Source: Elephas maximus indicus (Eukaryota > Chordata > Mammalia > Proboscidea > Elephantidae). Taken from it: a stretch of 64,000 bases of DNA. Shown in pieces: positions 11,218 to 23,081 of this stretch. Made by a program: the position numbers and the translations under genes. Position 1 is the first letter of the stretch. Each line of letters opens with the position of its first letter. Location: NCBI RefSeq assembly GCF_024166365.1, contig NC_064827.1, positions 51,860,635 to 51,924,634 of the forward strand, written 5' to 3'. The notes under the pieces were generated by a model. The model searched no databases. It worked only from the letters and a program-made list of their open reading frames with translations, and was not told where the DNA came from.

Positions 11218-11580
11218 AAGGAGAACTTGTGGCACAGCAATTAGGAGCTTGGCTGCTAACTGAAAGGTTGGTGATTTAAATCAGGATTTCTTAACAGGTT
11301 CATTCCAGTTAGAACCCTTGCTAAGAGCTGGCATTTCTAACAAGTTCTCAGGAAGTTATACATAAGAATCACCCAGGGATCTTGTTAAAATGTAGATTCT
11401 AATTCTGTATATCTGGGGTGGAAATGCAAGCCTTGGATCAAATGCACCAGCTTCTCCATGGAAGAAAGATGTGGCAGCTTGCTTTACAAAGATTTACCAC
11501 TTCAGAAACCCTATGGGGCAGCTCTACTCTGTCCTATAAGGTTGCTATGAGTTGAAGTTGATTTGACTGCAGTGGGTTAG
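11218..11580 (+). mobile_element. AfroSINE, long form, split by MER5A-like sequence
   Basis: 11,218-11,284 is the SINE head (GCTTGGCTGCTAACTG, then the B-box region). 11,437-11,580 is the rest (GCACCAGCTTCTCC, long-form middle, GGTTGCTATGAGTTG tail). The 150 bp between them is not SINE. Confidence 0.8.
11285..11436 (+). repeat. MER5A-derived sequence in permuted order
   Basis: Contains GCATTTCTAACAAGTTCTCAGG (11,331 onward), which belongs near the 3' end of MER5A, followed by AAGAATCACCCAGGGATC and TCTGGGGTGG, which belong nearer its 5' end. The order is the reverse of the usual one. MER5A is older than AfroSINE, so its place inside a SINE is unexpected. Confidence 0.6.
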
Positions 11581-11664
11581 TTCCCTGCACCAGTTCAAAT
11601 ATATGGTTAAACGCTAGCAGTAGACATAATTCAGGCCTGTATTATATTCCCTAGCTATTCCCTA

Positions 11665-11828
11665 GGAGCCCTGGTGGCACAGTGGTTAAGAGCTATGGCT
11701 ACTAACCCAAAGGTCACCAGTTCGAATCCACCAGTTGCTCCTTGGAAACCCAATGGGACAGTTCCACTCAGTTCTATAGGGTCACTATGAGTCAGAATGG
11801 AGTCAACAACAATGGGTTTGGTTTGGTT
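11665..11828 (+). mobile_element. AfroSINE, plus strand, short form
   Basis: Near-complete short copy: GGAGCCCTGGTGGCACAGTG head, B box AGTTCGAATCC, no 45-bp middle segment, GGGTCACTATGAGTCAG tail and GGGTTTGG end. Confidence 0.95.
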
Positions 11829-11829
11829 A

Positions 11830-12800
11830 TTATTAATGAGCTAAAGAACCAGGCACTTGATAATGAGATGCCCTACGAGTTCGAACTTAAACACCTTTTG
11901 CCATCTTAATTTCAGCATCCATCAAAAGGTTTCCAAGCCCTAGACTTGTGGCAGTACAGATAGGAAGACCTCTTAAATATCTCATAAAAATTTCTAGTGA
12001 AGTTGAATTCTCTAGACATAAAATAAGCTTGCTCCAAGCCTGAATACATTAAGCAGTATAGATTTCCAAAGGTAATGCAAACATTTTTTTTGTGAGGGAT
12101 TAGTGCAGTATCCCCTTACAGATATTCAAATCTCAAGAATATATTCCTTACTTACGTTTGCTATCTTCTCAGGAAATATGAGCCTAGTCTAATTTTGCCA
12201 TCAAGGTAATTGATAGATTATGTTGAAATGACTTACCCAGTTTTCACAAAGCTAGTCAGAAACAAAACTAGAAATATAAATCTCATAATCCCCAGAATAA
12301 TATGCTTTCCAGGATAGTATCAGTGAAATTTTAAACTGAAAACAATATACTCAGAGCATTCATTAATGAAAAATTAAAGGAAAGAACAGTTTAGTACTCA
12401 AATTCAAAATATTTTTTGTCCAATGTGTTTATGTGTACATTTTCCTCAAGACATTAAAAATGAGACCATTTTCTTAAAGACATATGAGGGCACAGAAACC
12501 TTAAAAATACAATAAACTCCCCCAAAAATATCCATAAGATTGTTTTAAAAAAGTAGAGTATCTTTGGGTGATTTTCAAATATCAGGCATTCTCTTGAACG
12601 GCACATAGGGTCTGTCATTGAAATAGACATTGATATATTTTGCTCCTTAACTTTGTACCAACATCTGTCTCTAATTCTACTGTTCTCAGATTATAAATGT
12701 TCCCGAGTTTCACTGAAAACTATTTGGAAGCTTAATTCCCTCATGACAGTTTTCATCCTAAAAATTACAAGCCTTTCTATTACATAGTGAAAAGAAGTAC
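11830..12800. other. No gene; AT-rich single-copy-like DNA
   Basis: No open frame over 60 codons and no repeat recognised. Confidence 0.45.
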
Positions 12801-12945
12801 TAGTTGAGTCTTATCACTTTGCAGCCTTGAAAACGCTGACAAATTACTTAGGTCTTTGTGCCTCAGTTTCTTAATCTATAAAAACTGTAATGATATCAGC
12901 CATTTCCCATTGCACAGAGTTGTTGGGAGAGTCAAATTCATTCAA
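12800..12945 (+). repeat. MIR SINE, plus strand
   Basis: GTGCCTCAGTTTCTTAATC and the following GAGTTGTTGGGAGAGTCAAA match the MIR core in order; diverged. Confidence 0.75.
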
Positions 12946-13880
12946 CAACCATTTATTAATTTCCATTAGGTTTCGATTAGTGTGCTTAACATTGGAGATC
13001 TACAGATAATGACTTGTCTTTCACCTGAAGGGATTCACAAGTCACAGGTCGTACAATAAAATGAGCAAATGGACTTGATAAATTGTAAAGGTTTATACAA
13101 GTATAAGGGTTGTTCTAATATTCAGTTTTGTAAAAAAAGTGGAATGAGCAGTTGTCTGTTATGATTTGGAAAATTGCTCCCAGTGTTTAAATTCTACAGA
13201 TTTCTTGGGATATTTAACTACTGGGAAATATAAGTGCTTAAGTATTATTGATGGTACTTTCAGGGGTTATTTGAAAGCCAACCTAGTTTATTAGGCTTGG
13301 GAATGTGTCCCAGTATAGATGGCTATTGGGGAAGAAAGTCGTGTTGGATAGGGGGAGAAAAGGGAGGAGAGGGCCAGGTCAAAAGAGGACAAGAGGTGAC
13401 TGTGCTAAACTTTGCCTAATCCACAATGAGGCAATATTGCCTAGGTTTTGCACCTGGGTAAAATTATTTCTTGAAAAAAAAAAGTGAACAATAAAAAGCC
13501 CCTTTTGACTTGAAATGACTAGAAAGCAGAGGTTTATGAAATAAGATCAGTTCATCTGCACATGAAGATAAGCTTTTACGTTTATCCCTCAGGCAATCTG
13601 TGGACTATATTTCTGTCTCTTACTGATCATAATTTTTTATTCTAGTTTATCTTCCCAGTTTACAAATGCCTGTCTTTTCCCCTTTACTATGGATAATTTC
13701 CGCTGGAAGTTTTCATTCTAAGGAGGGCACAGTTTATTTGCTAAAATGAATAAACGATTAAAAATTAATGATACTGTAAAATATTTATTTCCTCTGTGTG
13801 GAGATCTTTCAAAACATATTTATTGGAGGAACCATTGTACAGGAGCTGTATTAGAATCTGGGAGTTAAAAAACAATGACA
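12945..13880. other. No gene; single-copy-like DNA
   Basis: Short chance frames only (13,305-13,487 is Arg/Gly-rich without a domain). Confidence 0.4.
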
Positions 13881-14265
13881 CCTGCCCTGAGCATCATACA
13901 ATTTACCTGAAATGCCCTTCCCCCAGGTACCTGCATGCTTTTTCCTCCCATCATGTCCTTCAGGTAGTTAATCAAGTATAAATTTATCTCTAAGGGCTCT
14001 CCTGGCTCCCCTTATTTAAAATTTCAACCATCCTTCTACACACCTAAACCCCTTTCTTGCTTTTTTCCCCTCCTGCAGCAATTATTATAATATACACTGT
14101 AAACTATATAGTTTACTTACTTGTCCTTTTTATTATTTCCTAGAACCTCTAGATTATAAGATCCATGAAAGTAGGTATTTGTCTTTTTTTATTAGCTCTC
14201 TAGTCCAAGCACTAGAGCAGTGCCTGAGAATAATAGGCGGGGAGTAAATAGTTCTTTATGTCCTT
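13880..14265 (+). repeat. L2 LINE 3' end, plus strand
   Basis: The order TGCCCTTCCCCCAGG, CTCCTGGCTCCCC, ATTATAAGATCCATGAAAG and GCAGTGCCTGAGAATAATAGG follows the L2 3' UTR to its end; diverged. Confidence 0.6.
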
Positions 14266-14269
14266 ATCT

Positions 14270-14960
14270 GGACACCAAACGATCATTCTTTTCTGATCAT
14301 GAGAATGTGGTCCACTCTTCGGTTGGCCATTTAGGAGACATATAAAAATGTATCAGTGTTCATTTGCAAACTTAGGGAAGAGATTCTGCACCATTCTAAT
14401 CTTGGAGTTCTAGCTCAGCAGCCAAGATAATAAAAACAGAGTAGCAAAAGGAATATGTGTATGGCAAATGAAGGAAATCCTTTTTTCTGAAAGAGGCTGG
14501 GTAGGAAAGCAGACATCACTAAATTTACTGTGGCTTAGTCTGTATTAGCTTCTAAAACTTTTAGAGGCTCAGGTAAATGGCTTTGGAAAATTGAGCAAAT
14601 GAAACGTTATGATATAAAAATGAGACAAAATATGCCCTGCCTGACTCCATGCTATAGAATGTGTCTACTCTCAGCAACTGTTGTTACATCATTCCACCTG
14701 CAATCTCAGTTTTTCACTGGATTTTGGAAATAATCCTGCCCCTAGTCTAGGAATTAGAGATGCATAGAGTAATGCTGTACCTTCTCAGCATGAAGTCATT
14801 TTGACCTCTGATTCCTGTAATGTCTAGTATCTTGGGTCCTTTTTTTTTTTCCCAGCTAATCATCCCCACTTCTTAGTGCCTGATCCCTTTTCTTTGTATC
14901 TGCATTTCTCTCCTGCTACCTAAAAGGGTAGCTTATTGCTGGATCCTCTTTGCTCACTTT
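14270..14960. other. No gene; single-copy-like DNA
   Basis: Nothing recognised. Confidence 0.4.
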
Positions 14961-14975
14961 AAAATCTGCCCCTAC

Positions 14976-15203
14976 TTGAGACTATGTTGGCACCTCCTGT
15001 CTGGAGGGGAGATGAGAGCATAGAGGGGGTCAGAAGCTGGTGGAATGGACATGAAAAGAGAGAGCGGAGGGAGGGAGTGGGCAGTCTCATTAGGGGAGAG
15101 CAATTGGAGGTATGTAGCAAGGTGTATACAAGTTTTTGTGTGAGACACTGACTTGATTTGTAAACTTTCACTTAAAGCATAATAAAAATTAAAAAAAAAA
15201 AAA
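14976..15203 (+). mobile_element. L1 3' UTR end, 5'-truncated, with poly(A) and target duplication
   Basis: 228 bp matching the last part of the L1 at 24,132-26,230 (GTCTGGAGG..., AGAAACTGACTTG..., ACTTTCACTTA...CATAATAAAA) and ending in a poly(A) run. It is flanked by perfect CTGCCCCTAC repeats (14,966-14,975 and 15,205-15,214), the L1 target duplication. The poly(A) is little decayed, so this is a fairly young insertion. Confidence 0.93.
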
Positions 15204-15391
15204 CCTGCCCCTACAACTTTATCACAGTATATTTGAAGACCTAGTTAAAATACTTTTCTAGTTAAACAGATATTCAAAATAGCCTTGAAAAGGAATAAAT
15301 CTAAACTGGCTAATATATCTAATGAAAATTGAAAATAGAGTTAAAATTCTACCTCTTCAATAGTTCTAAGCATAGCGTTTTAAGTGTTTTG

Positions 15392-15965
15392 TGGTAGCCA
15401 GCCTGCAAAATGCCACACCCTAACCCCCCATGATCCTTGTCTCCTGGAATTCACATACTTGTGAAGTCCCTGTTCTCACTGAATAAGACTGAGCTGTGTG
15501 ACCCTGAAATATCATAGACAGGATGGACTGTGTGTGACTTCAGAGACTACGTCAGAAAAGACATTGGAGCTTCTGCCTTACTGTCTCTTGATCAATCTAG
15601 GGTAGGCTAGATGTTACGTCACTAGGACTGTTCAAGCAGCTCTATGGCAAGTCCATGTGGCTCCTGCCCACCAATTGCTAACAAAATTGCCATCTATATG
15701 AATGAGCCATTTTAGAAGTGGATCCTCCAGCCCCAATCAAACCTTCAGATGACTCAAACCTCATTCAACGACTTGACTGCAATTGTATGAGAGACAGCAA
15801 ACTGGAACCTCCCATCTAAGCCATTCTTGAATCGCTGACCCAAAGCAACTCTGTTTTTGATTTAGTGTTTTGTTTCCCTTGCCCCATTGCCCCTTGTCAG
15901 TGTGTGGTTTCATAGCATTGCCTGTTCCATTGCCGTGGATCACTTCCGTAGCCACAGTAAAGTCA
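15392..15965 (+). mobile_element. MLT1-type MaLR LTR, plus strand, diverged
   Basis: Begins TGTGGTAGCCAGCCTGCAAA, which parallels the MLT1 LTR start, and contains GAGCCATTTTAGAAGTGGATCC and GATGACTCAAACCTC in the order seen in such LTRs. The 3' part after about 15,860 is rearranged. The minus-strand frame at 15,761-15,955 is chance. Confidence 0.6.
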
Positions 15966-16190
15966 GAATTCTGATTTTCGCCAGGATTTAATTTACAAAG
16001 TCACTGTTCTGTTCTTTGGGAAGCTGGCATTTTTCATTTCAGGCTTCAGCTTCTTATTTTTTACAGGTGTTAATGTAGGATTCAGCATTTGGTAAGGCAA
16101 GGTTTAGTACCCCTTCCTATCAGTTTCTGATTTAGAGCAAATTTGGAGATACATCAAATAAACGCTTCCCCTTCCTCTGATAGCCTCGTA
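15965..16190. other. No recognised feature
   Basis: Nothing supported here. Confidence 0.4.
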
Positions 16191-16369
16191 GGGATCTGTA
16201 CCTGCACTCACCATCTTTCTCAACTGTACACCTAAATGTTAGAGTAATCCTGGGCTTCACCCACTTCCTTCTTCACTATTTCTCTTTTTTAATCCACATA
16301 ATCTCCTTGGCAGATTTCACCCAGTCCTATGAATTAAAAGACTCTCTTTTTTTTCTATATTCCAAAAGG

Positions 16370-16575
16370 TGCTCTGGTTGTGCAGTGGTTAAAGTGCTTG
16401 GCTACTAACCAGAAGGTTGATGGTTTGAACCCACCATCCATTCCACTGAAAAAGATGTGGCAGTCTGCTTCCTTAAAGATTTACAGCCTTGGGAACCCTA
16501 TAGAGCAGTTCTACTCTGTCCTATAGGGTCTCTGTGAGTTGGAATCAACGTGACGGCAGTTGCTTTTTTATAGTC
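16370..16575 (+). mobile_element. AfroSINE, plus strand, long form
   Basis: Complete long copy: GTGCAGTGGTTAAAGTGC head, B box GGTTTGAACCC, middle segment AAGATGTGGCAGTCTGC, tail GGGTCTCTGTGAGTTGG. Confidence 0.93.
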
Positions 16576-17450
16576 CAGTGATTTCCAAATATGTACCTCC
16601 AGGCCTGACCACTCACTGGAAACCCAACGTCTTTCTTGACCTTTCTACTTGAGATGATAAGCATCTCATTAGTTAATGTGGTCAAAACACAATTCTCGTT
16701 ACAACTCCCTTCCATCTGTTTATTCTTTCCTCACTTGTATTAGAAGAAAAATATTTATCTCCTCTCATTCTCTCACCTTTATATCCAGTTTATCAGCTAA
16801 GTCTTCTGGAATCCATCTCCAAAACATACTTCAGATTTTATCTACTTCTGCCCAGCTGTATTTCTATGCTCTGGACCTGGCCTACCATTTCTTATGCAGA
16901 GGACTGCGATAGCCTTCTAACTTGTATCTCTGTTTCTACTTTTAAAACTACGTTTAATGCAGCAGCCAGCCAGATGGCCCTTTGAAGAACTAAATCAGTT
17001 AATTTCCTAAAAATCATTTTTGGCCTCCCGAATGCTTAAAAATGCAATTCACATTCCTTACCTTTGTTTACAAAGCCCCTGGCCTTTCTTGTAATATTAT
17101 TTCATACCATTCTGTTCCTCACTCAGTATGCTTCACCAACACTGGTCTTCTTTGTATACCTGAGCTTGTTTCTAATGTAAGCCTTTTGAACTGGAATGGC
17201 TTTCTGTTTGTCTTTGCATGGCTAGGTTCTTCATATCATTTAAATGTCACTTCCTCAGAGAAAAACAACCCCATCAGTGTTATAAGACTGCAAAGTTGGC
17301 ATCTGCATAACACTTAATTACTATCTGAAAATTTCTTATTAATTTGTTTATTGTATATATTGCCTATATTTCCGTGAGAATTCTGACAACCTTGTCTCTT
17401 TTGTTCACCATGGTATCACTAATGCCTAGAACAGTGTCTGGCACATACCA

Positions 17451-17648
17451 GTTGCCATGGAGTTGACTCTAACTCATGCTAACCACATGTGTGTCAGACT
17501 AGAACTGTGCGCCATAGGATATTCAGTGGCTGATTTTTTGGAAATAGATTGTCAGGCCTTTATTCCAAGGTGCCTCTGGGTGGACTTGAACCACCAACCT
17601 TTTGATTAGCAGCCAAGTGTGTTAAACATTTTTACCACTAAGGGATTC
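17451..17648 (-). mobile_element. AfroSINE variant, minus strand, first of a pair
   Basis: Minus-strand SINE with the CATGTGTGTCAGACTAG / GGCTGATTTTTTGG middle that marks a second AfroSINE subtype in this window (also at 23,331 and 26,986). Flanked by TGTCTGGCACATACCA at 17,435-17,450 and 17,649-17,664, a perfect 16-bp target duplication. Confidence 0.92.
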
Positions 17649-17664
17649 TGTCTGGCACATACCA

Positions 17665-17837
17665 AAACCCAAACCCAGTGCCATCAAGTTGATTCCGACT
17701 GATAGTGACCCTATAGGAACCCAATAGGACAGAGTAGAACTGCCCCATAGAGTTTCCAAGGAGCGCCTGGTGGATTCGAACTGCTGACCCTTTGGTTAGC
17801 AGCCGTAGCACTTAACCACTTTGCCACCAGGGTTTCC
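17665..17837 (-). mobile_element. AfroSINE, minus strand, short form, second of a pair
   Basis: Short-form SINE. Its left flank is the right target copy of the preceding SINE; its right flank, GTCTGGCACATA at 17,838-17,849, is a third copy of the same target. An extra GGAACCCAATAG-type segment near 17,716 repeats part of the SINE. Confidence 0.92.
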
Positions 17838-17879
17838 GTCTGGCACATAGTAGGTGAATGCATTGAAATCTGGGCCTCT

Positions 17880-18798
17880 GGATGATTCAGTTGAACTGCA
17901 TGAGCTAGATGAACAGATTGTTTGTGGTCACTTTACATTAAAATGCGGGATTATTTTACCTTAATGAGCCTGAATTTCCTGGAGGATAGAATGTGTGAAT
18001 TGGGGTCTGAAGGATAAAGATGGTTCATCTAGGCAGCATTCTAACCTAAGCTCATTTTCTTTGCACTACAATATGCTGACATTTGAATGCATTCGAAGAA
18101 TAAGATAAGTTGAATATCACTAAGAAAATTACTACACTTAAATTATTTTTCAGACCTCTGCTGGTTAAAGTCATTTAATTTTGACTTGTGAAATAAAGAA
18201 TTGCATCTCTAAAACAAAACAAAAGAAAAATGTTTGACAATCTCTCTTAACTCATCTTAACAACCTATGAATTTTTTTTTGGATTAGACAGACTAGTTGA
18301 CAATGTCATGCTTTTTAGGGTCTTCTTTTGTCTCATTCTTGAAAGGTTAATAAGAAGCCCATATGAGATTCAAATCTTGAAGAAAAACAAAATAAATGTA
18401 CACAAAATTAGAACAAATGACACCTATTTACAACTGCTTTATTGGAACGTAGGTTAGAAGGGGTGAATTGTACTGTTTAGAATATTATATTTTACTGGAT
18501 TGTATGCTTCGGGGAGCCAGAGCTTTGGTGGCAAGTTGAAAGTGCAAAATAATTTAAACAAAACATAATGCTCAGAGCAAATGGTAATGCATTAGGCAAT
18601 TTAAATTAAACAAATAAAAAGTGCAAAATGAAGCATTTTCATTTAACCTATGCTTTTTTTTTTATGTGTACTTTCAAAAATGCATGCATGTTTTCCAAAG
18701 GGATATTTGTTTTGTGAAATCAAATTCAATGTAATTCAATACAACTAACTTTTGTTGTGCACTTTCTATGTCCCAAGCTTGTGCTTGCTCCAGCCATA
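17880..18798. other. No gene; AT-rich, possibly conserved non-coding stretch at 18,430-18,660
   Basis: No repeat recognised. 18,430-18,660 has many homeobox-type AT motifs and no sign of transposon origin, which could reflect a conserved element; nothing proves it. Confidence 0.35.
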
Positions 18799-18799
18799 C

Positions 18800-19171
18800 A
18801 TGCTGTTGTTGTTACATTGCTGTTAGGTGCCATCGAGTGGGTTCTGACTCATAGTGACCTAGTGTACAATGCAAGGAAACACCGCCTGGTCCTTCGCCAT
18901 CTTCACAATCTTTGCTTTGTTTGAGCTCATCGTTGCAGCTGCACCGTCAGTCCATCTCGTTGAGGGTCTTGCTCTTTTCCACTCACCCTAACTTTACCAA
19001 GCATGATATCATTCTCCTGGGAACGGTCCCTTTTGATAACATGTCCAAAGTCTCGCTATTCTTGCTTCTAGGGAGCATTCTGGGTATACTTCTTCCAAGA
19101 CAGATTTGTTCCTTCTAGCGGTCCGTGATATACTCAGTATTCTTCTCCAACACCATAATTCAAATGCATCG
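18800..19171 (-). mobile_element. RTE LINE 3' end, minus strand, 5'-truncated
   Basis: Matches the last ~370 bp of the RTE on the minus strand, with the (AAC)n-type tail at the left (GTTGTTGTTACATTG). GCCATAC at 18,793-18,799 and 19,172-19,178 may be the target duplication. The coding frame is broken. Confidence 0.9.
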
Positions 19172-19179
19172 GCCATACT

Positions 19180-22100
19180 CTACAGTGAAGTTGTAATAAT
19201 ATGTAAAATCATGTGATAGGCCCAGAGGTTGATAAAAAATGACACAATTTCAAAATTCCCTACTTCTGTGTAAAGTAAGATAAAATTCTGCCTTCATTGT
19301 AGACATCATAATTATATTTTTACTTATACAACCATTTTATTTCACAGCAAAGCTGTAATCTAAAAAAAAAAAAAAAAGAAAAGTAGAAGAACTTTTGAGA
19401 TGGAAACAAAGAACTTAAAAATTTCAAGTTAGGAAAAAATGACCCTTAGGGTAAGCAAAATTTGGTTAAGCAGAGAGAGTAGTAAATATTAACATGAAGA
19501 TTTTATTGCTCTAAATCTATCTTCCTTTGGTATTTTCAAAAAAAGAAATAACTTTTTACTGGAGAAATAGTTTTTTACATGATGTTGCATACAGTATTCT
19601 GGCTCATGCAATATTATAATATGCAGAAAAACAATATTATTTTCTACTAATTGGCATTTTCTTAGGTCAAGAATTTCAAAATATTCCAGAAAAAGAATGC
19701 AGCTCTTTTGAAAATCCAGAGAGAAAAACAGAGAGATTTTTACATCTGGCAGGTGAGACTCTGAGCAAGTGAATAAGAAGTAGATTCGGGATTCAGTTAT
19801 CTTTACCCCTTTGCTAAAGCAGGTCTGAGCCACTTGGTTGGAGCGAGGAGGAAAAAAAGCAAAACGAATATACAGAGCTTCGCTTTTGAAATTGGATAGT
19901 TCATGGTGGGAGAAATCTAGATCAAATATGTACGTTAATGTTCATAGCGAATAAAAGATATTAATGTAATTAGCACCTATGTTATAAATATTTAAAAAAC
20001 ATAACTGAGACAAAAGTGGCCAGAAATGATGAAAAGCATTGGGATAGTCAGAAGATAAAATGTTAAACAAGCAATATTCAGAAAATAAAACTTTAGCACA
20101 GTTAAATTAGTGCCTATGTACTTAACTAGTATTATGTTTAAATAAGAAAATGAAAATCAGCCATATTTCTTCCACTCAGAGATAACCATACAGCAAATTC
20201 ACTTTCTCCCAGCTTTTCTTCAATGGGGAAGGGATAATTTCTGATGTTAAATAAATGTTTTGTATTTGTATTATTTTTGATTACATAAGCAATACTTTTT
20301 ATTTTATGGGATTTTGAAACTATCAAATGGCAAATAGAGGAAATTAAGAGCAACTCATAAACCCATCATGTGGAGAATCCATCATCTACTCTCTTTCTCT
20401 GCCCACAGTTTTAATTCTCTGTACATGTAACTTTGTTTGTAATACAGCCTTCTCTTCCCTCCCTATTTTCCGTGCACATCTTTTCCCTGGTTGATTTATT
20501 TACTACTTGGCTCAGAAATTCGTATTGCCAGGCTACCAGTAAGTCTTCCCTAGTTTCATTTGCTCTCATTTCAAGTAAGTGGGTAGCCCCGGTGTTCCCA
20601 TGGGACTCATTTCAAACCTCTATCAGTGCAGTAACAAGAAATGGTACGTGCCGTGTTCGCGTGTCTATGCCTATCCCTCTACGACAGACTCTTGCATCCC
20701 TAGTATCTGGCACGATATATGACCTACATTAGATGCTAAGACATTGTTAGGTAAAATAATGGCAATCACTGTGTAACAAAGTTTTATTTCTCTACCTCTT
20801 TTCTCTCAAGTGTTTTGGAGCCCCCATTTGGTATTTATTCATGTATCCCACTATTTATGAAAATATTTAGTTTCTTCTATTTGATATTCACACACACTCA
20901 TATAGATATACTATACACACACTTCATATATATGTGTGTGCATATATATACATGTATATATATATAATGCTCTATCCATTTATACTGGCATATCATCACC
21001 CTGGAATTCTCAGGGAAGTCAGCTTTAATTTTATTTAAAGTTAATAAATTGAAAAATAGCATCTGCAGAAATGGGTTTGAGACATGCACATATATTTCTT
21101 TTTATTGGTTTGTAATTTTAACAAATGTGGCCATTACTGAAGTCCCTGGGTATGTCCTTGTAAACAATACAAATCATAACACAAAATTTTAAGAAGCCAA
21201 TAATTCTCTTCTTACAGATGACGGAAGGATGAACCTTATGCTTAGACTAGTAATACTGAACAGAGTGAGGCCTTACTGGCCATCCTATTAATTGAACATG
21301 CTTCCTAAATTTACTTCTATGATATATTTAGATTGAAAGTAATCACAAGTTTCTAAGTCTATGTAAGTTTATTGAAGTTCTATAATATTTTTTTTAATAA
21401 TATTTTTACCACGGATATTACCACTGTGGGTTTAATTGCTGTTTTGCTTCTGAAAAACTTAAAGTGCTCAAGCATGTTAGAATAAGTTAAACACATTTTA
21501 AGAAAGCAATATGTGAATGGATTATTTATAGCATTTAAAAGATATATAAACTGAGACCTGAAACTTTTGTGGCTTTTCAAGTGCTTTGAGGCTGTCATGG
21601 TTAAACACTTCACAATTCACATACATGAGGTGAAGTGCAGGTGAAAATGTTAATAAATGAATGGTTAATAAAATAAAGAAATAAATAAAATAAACCTAGA
21701 TAATCAGAATAATATAATCAAATAATATAAACAAGTGCTATGGAAACAAAAAGAGAAGTATATCTTCTGAAGATGATTTTATCACCTGGTCTCCAGAGGC
21801 TTTTGCAGAGTCCTGGACAAGTTGTTATTTATATAAAATTCATTTATTCCACGTACATTTCCTGAGTGTACTAGGCAACAGGCTCTGTTAGCGATGTACT
21901 TATTTTTTCTAATGGTTTTTCCCTCTTTAGGCCAGGGATTCTGCTTATTTTTCTTTCAGCATCACCATGGTGAACACTGTTGTGGCGGAAAGAGAACTGC
22001 ACCTCTATTAGGGATTTTGGACTCCTGGGAGTTTATAACAATCACGAGTTCTCCCATTAGTAGAGTGCTTTATACTTTATATTTAAATTCAACCTTTAAG

Positions 22101-22905
22101 ACCTCCTAAGAAACATAGCCAAAAGACACGCACTCTTTAAAAAGAGGAAATGTAAGTTATTATCAGTGACCTAGGAAAATGTTAATCCTCAACACATAAT
22201 AAAACCATAAAAATTTAAATAAACAATGAAGAATCATTTCCCTTATCAAAAATCTGTTTTTCTTCTAATATAAATTCTAACTGGTGGTTAGTGGCATTCT
22301 AAAGAATTATTAAAACTATCACTAGTTGGAAAGAAATGGACGATATGTATCAATAATGCTTTTAATGCTTTCTTAATTTTATAACATTGTCACAATTTTG
22401 ATACCAAAACCTGAAATAGCACAAAGAACAAACATAAACTACAGATCCTTAACCGTCTTTTGATTCACATGTTTCTGTGCTAAATTTATGAAAAATGTAG
22501 TTATTTTCCCTAGAAAAATACACTATCACAGTAAAATTTTCATTAGACGTCAAATATTCATTGATTCCCTGAAGTGTAAACCTGGGCCAATTCTCTTTTT
22601 TTTCCCCCTCTTCTTTCCTTTTATCCCTGTCTCTTGGAGAGGAAGGTTGGGGCAACGCAAAATAAGAAATAAAATAAGGAGAAATCAAGTAAACAGTTTA
22701 CTAGAAATGATCTGCAATGACCAAGAATGTTTCATCACAGCAGGCTGAAAGCTAGGACCTGTGTTAATATAATGCATTACATAGAAAGGACCAATCAAAC
22801 CAACAAATACCTGTGGGCAACTTCTGAGGGAGAAGAGACATTCTGAGTCAACTGTTTCAAGATAACACACTATTTAATGTCAATGACTCAGGGGTGATAA
22901 GTAAA
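19180..22905. other. AT-rich DNA without gene; longest low-repeat stretch
   Basis: I see no transposon of note in this 3.7 kb apart from a CA/TA microsatellite at 20,888-20,967 and A/T runs (poly-A near 19,361). The frames (for example 19,489-19,833 minus, 20,433-20,732 plus, 22,449-22,688 minus) have no domain and no splice context I can defend. The weak GTATCTGGCACGATATATGACC near 20,701 could be an L2/MIR end. Confidence 0.45.
20888..20967. repeat. CA/TA microsatellite, imperfect
   Basis: Alternating CA and TA dinucleotides with interruptions; alternating purine-pyrimidine. Confidence 0.9.
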
Positions 22906-22907
22906 AT

Positions 22908-22954
22908 TTGTGTGTGTGTGTGTATATATGTGTGTGTGTGTGTGTATATATATA
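22908..22954. repeat. TG/TA microsatellite
   Basis: (TG)n interrupted by TATATATG and ending in TATATATA at the AfroSINE start. Confidence 0.95.
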
Positions 22955-22955
22955 T

Positions 22956-23060
22956 GGAAACCCTGGTGGTGTAGTGGTTAAGTGCTATGGCTTCTAACCA
23001 AAAGATCATCAGTTGGAATCCACCAGGTGCTTCATAGAAATTCTATTCTGTCCTATAGGG
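22956..23060 (+). mobile_element. AfroSINE, plus strand, 3'-truncated inside a TA tract
   Basis: Head GGAAACCCTGGTGGTGTAGTG through TCCTATAGGGT; then the sequence becomes (TA)n at 23,061-23,081. The terminal GTCGCTATGAGTC tail is missing. TA repeats lie on both sides. Confidence 0.9.
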
Positions 23061-23081
23061 TGTATATATATATATATATAA
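23061..23081. repeat. TA microsatellite
   Basis: Pure (TA)n directly joined to the truncated AfroSINE. Confidence 0.9.

Larger units (their letters stand above)
16190..17870 (+). repeat. L2 LINE, plus strand, interrupted by three AfroSINEs
   Basis: The L2 3' region reads in order: 16,237-16,340, then 16,780-17,300 (GCAGCAGCCAGCCAGATGG, CCTTACCTTTGTTTACAAAGC, AATGTCACTTCCTCAGAG), then the end at 17,390-17,450 (CCTAGAACAGTGTCTGGCAC) and 17,838-17,870 (CACATAGTAGGTGAATG). AfroSINEs lie at 16,370, 17,451 and 17,665. Frames at 16,676-16,912 and 17,042-17,317 are L2 debris. Confidence 0.7.

Noticed and set aside
11665..11760. tRNA gene, because of A-box- and B-box-like motifs
   Set aside because: The motifs are those of the tRNA-derived AfroSINE head; no full cloverleaf can be read and the tail is a SINE tail.
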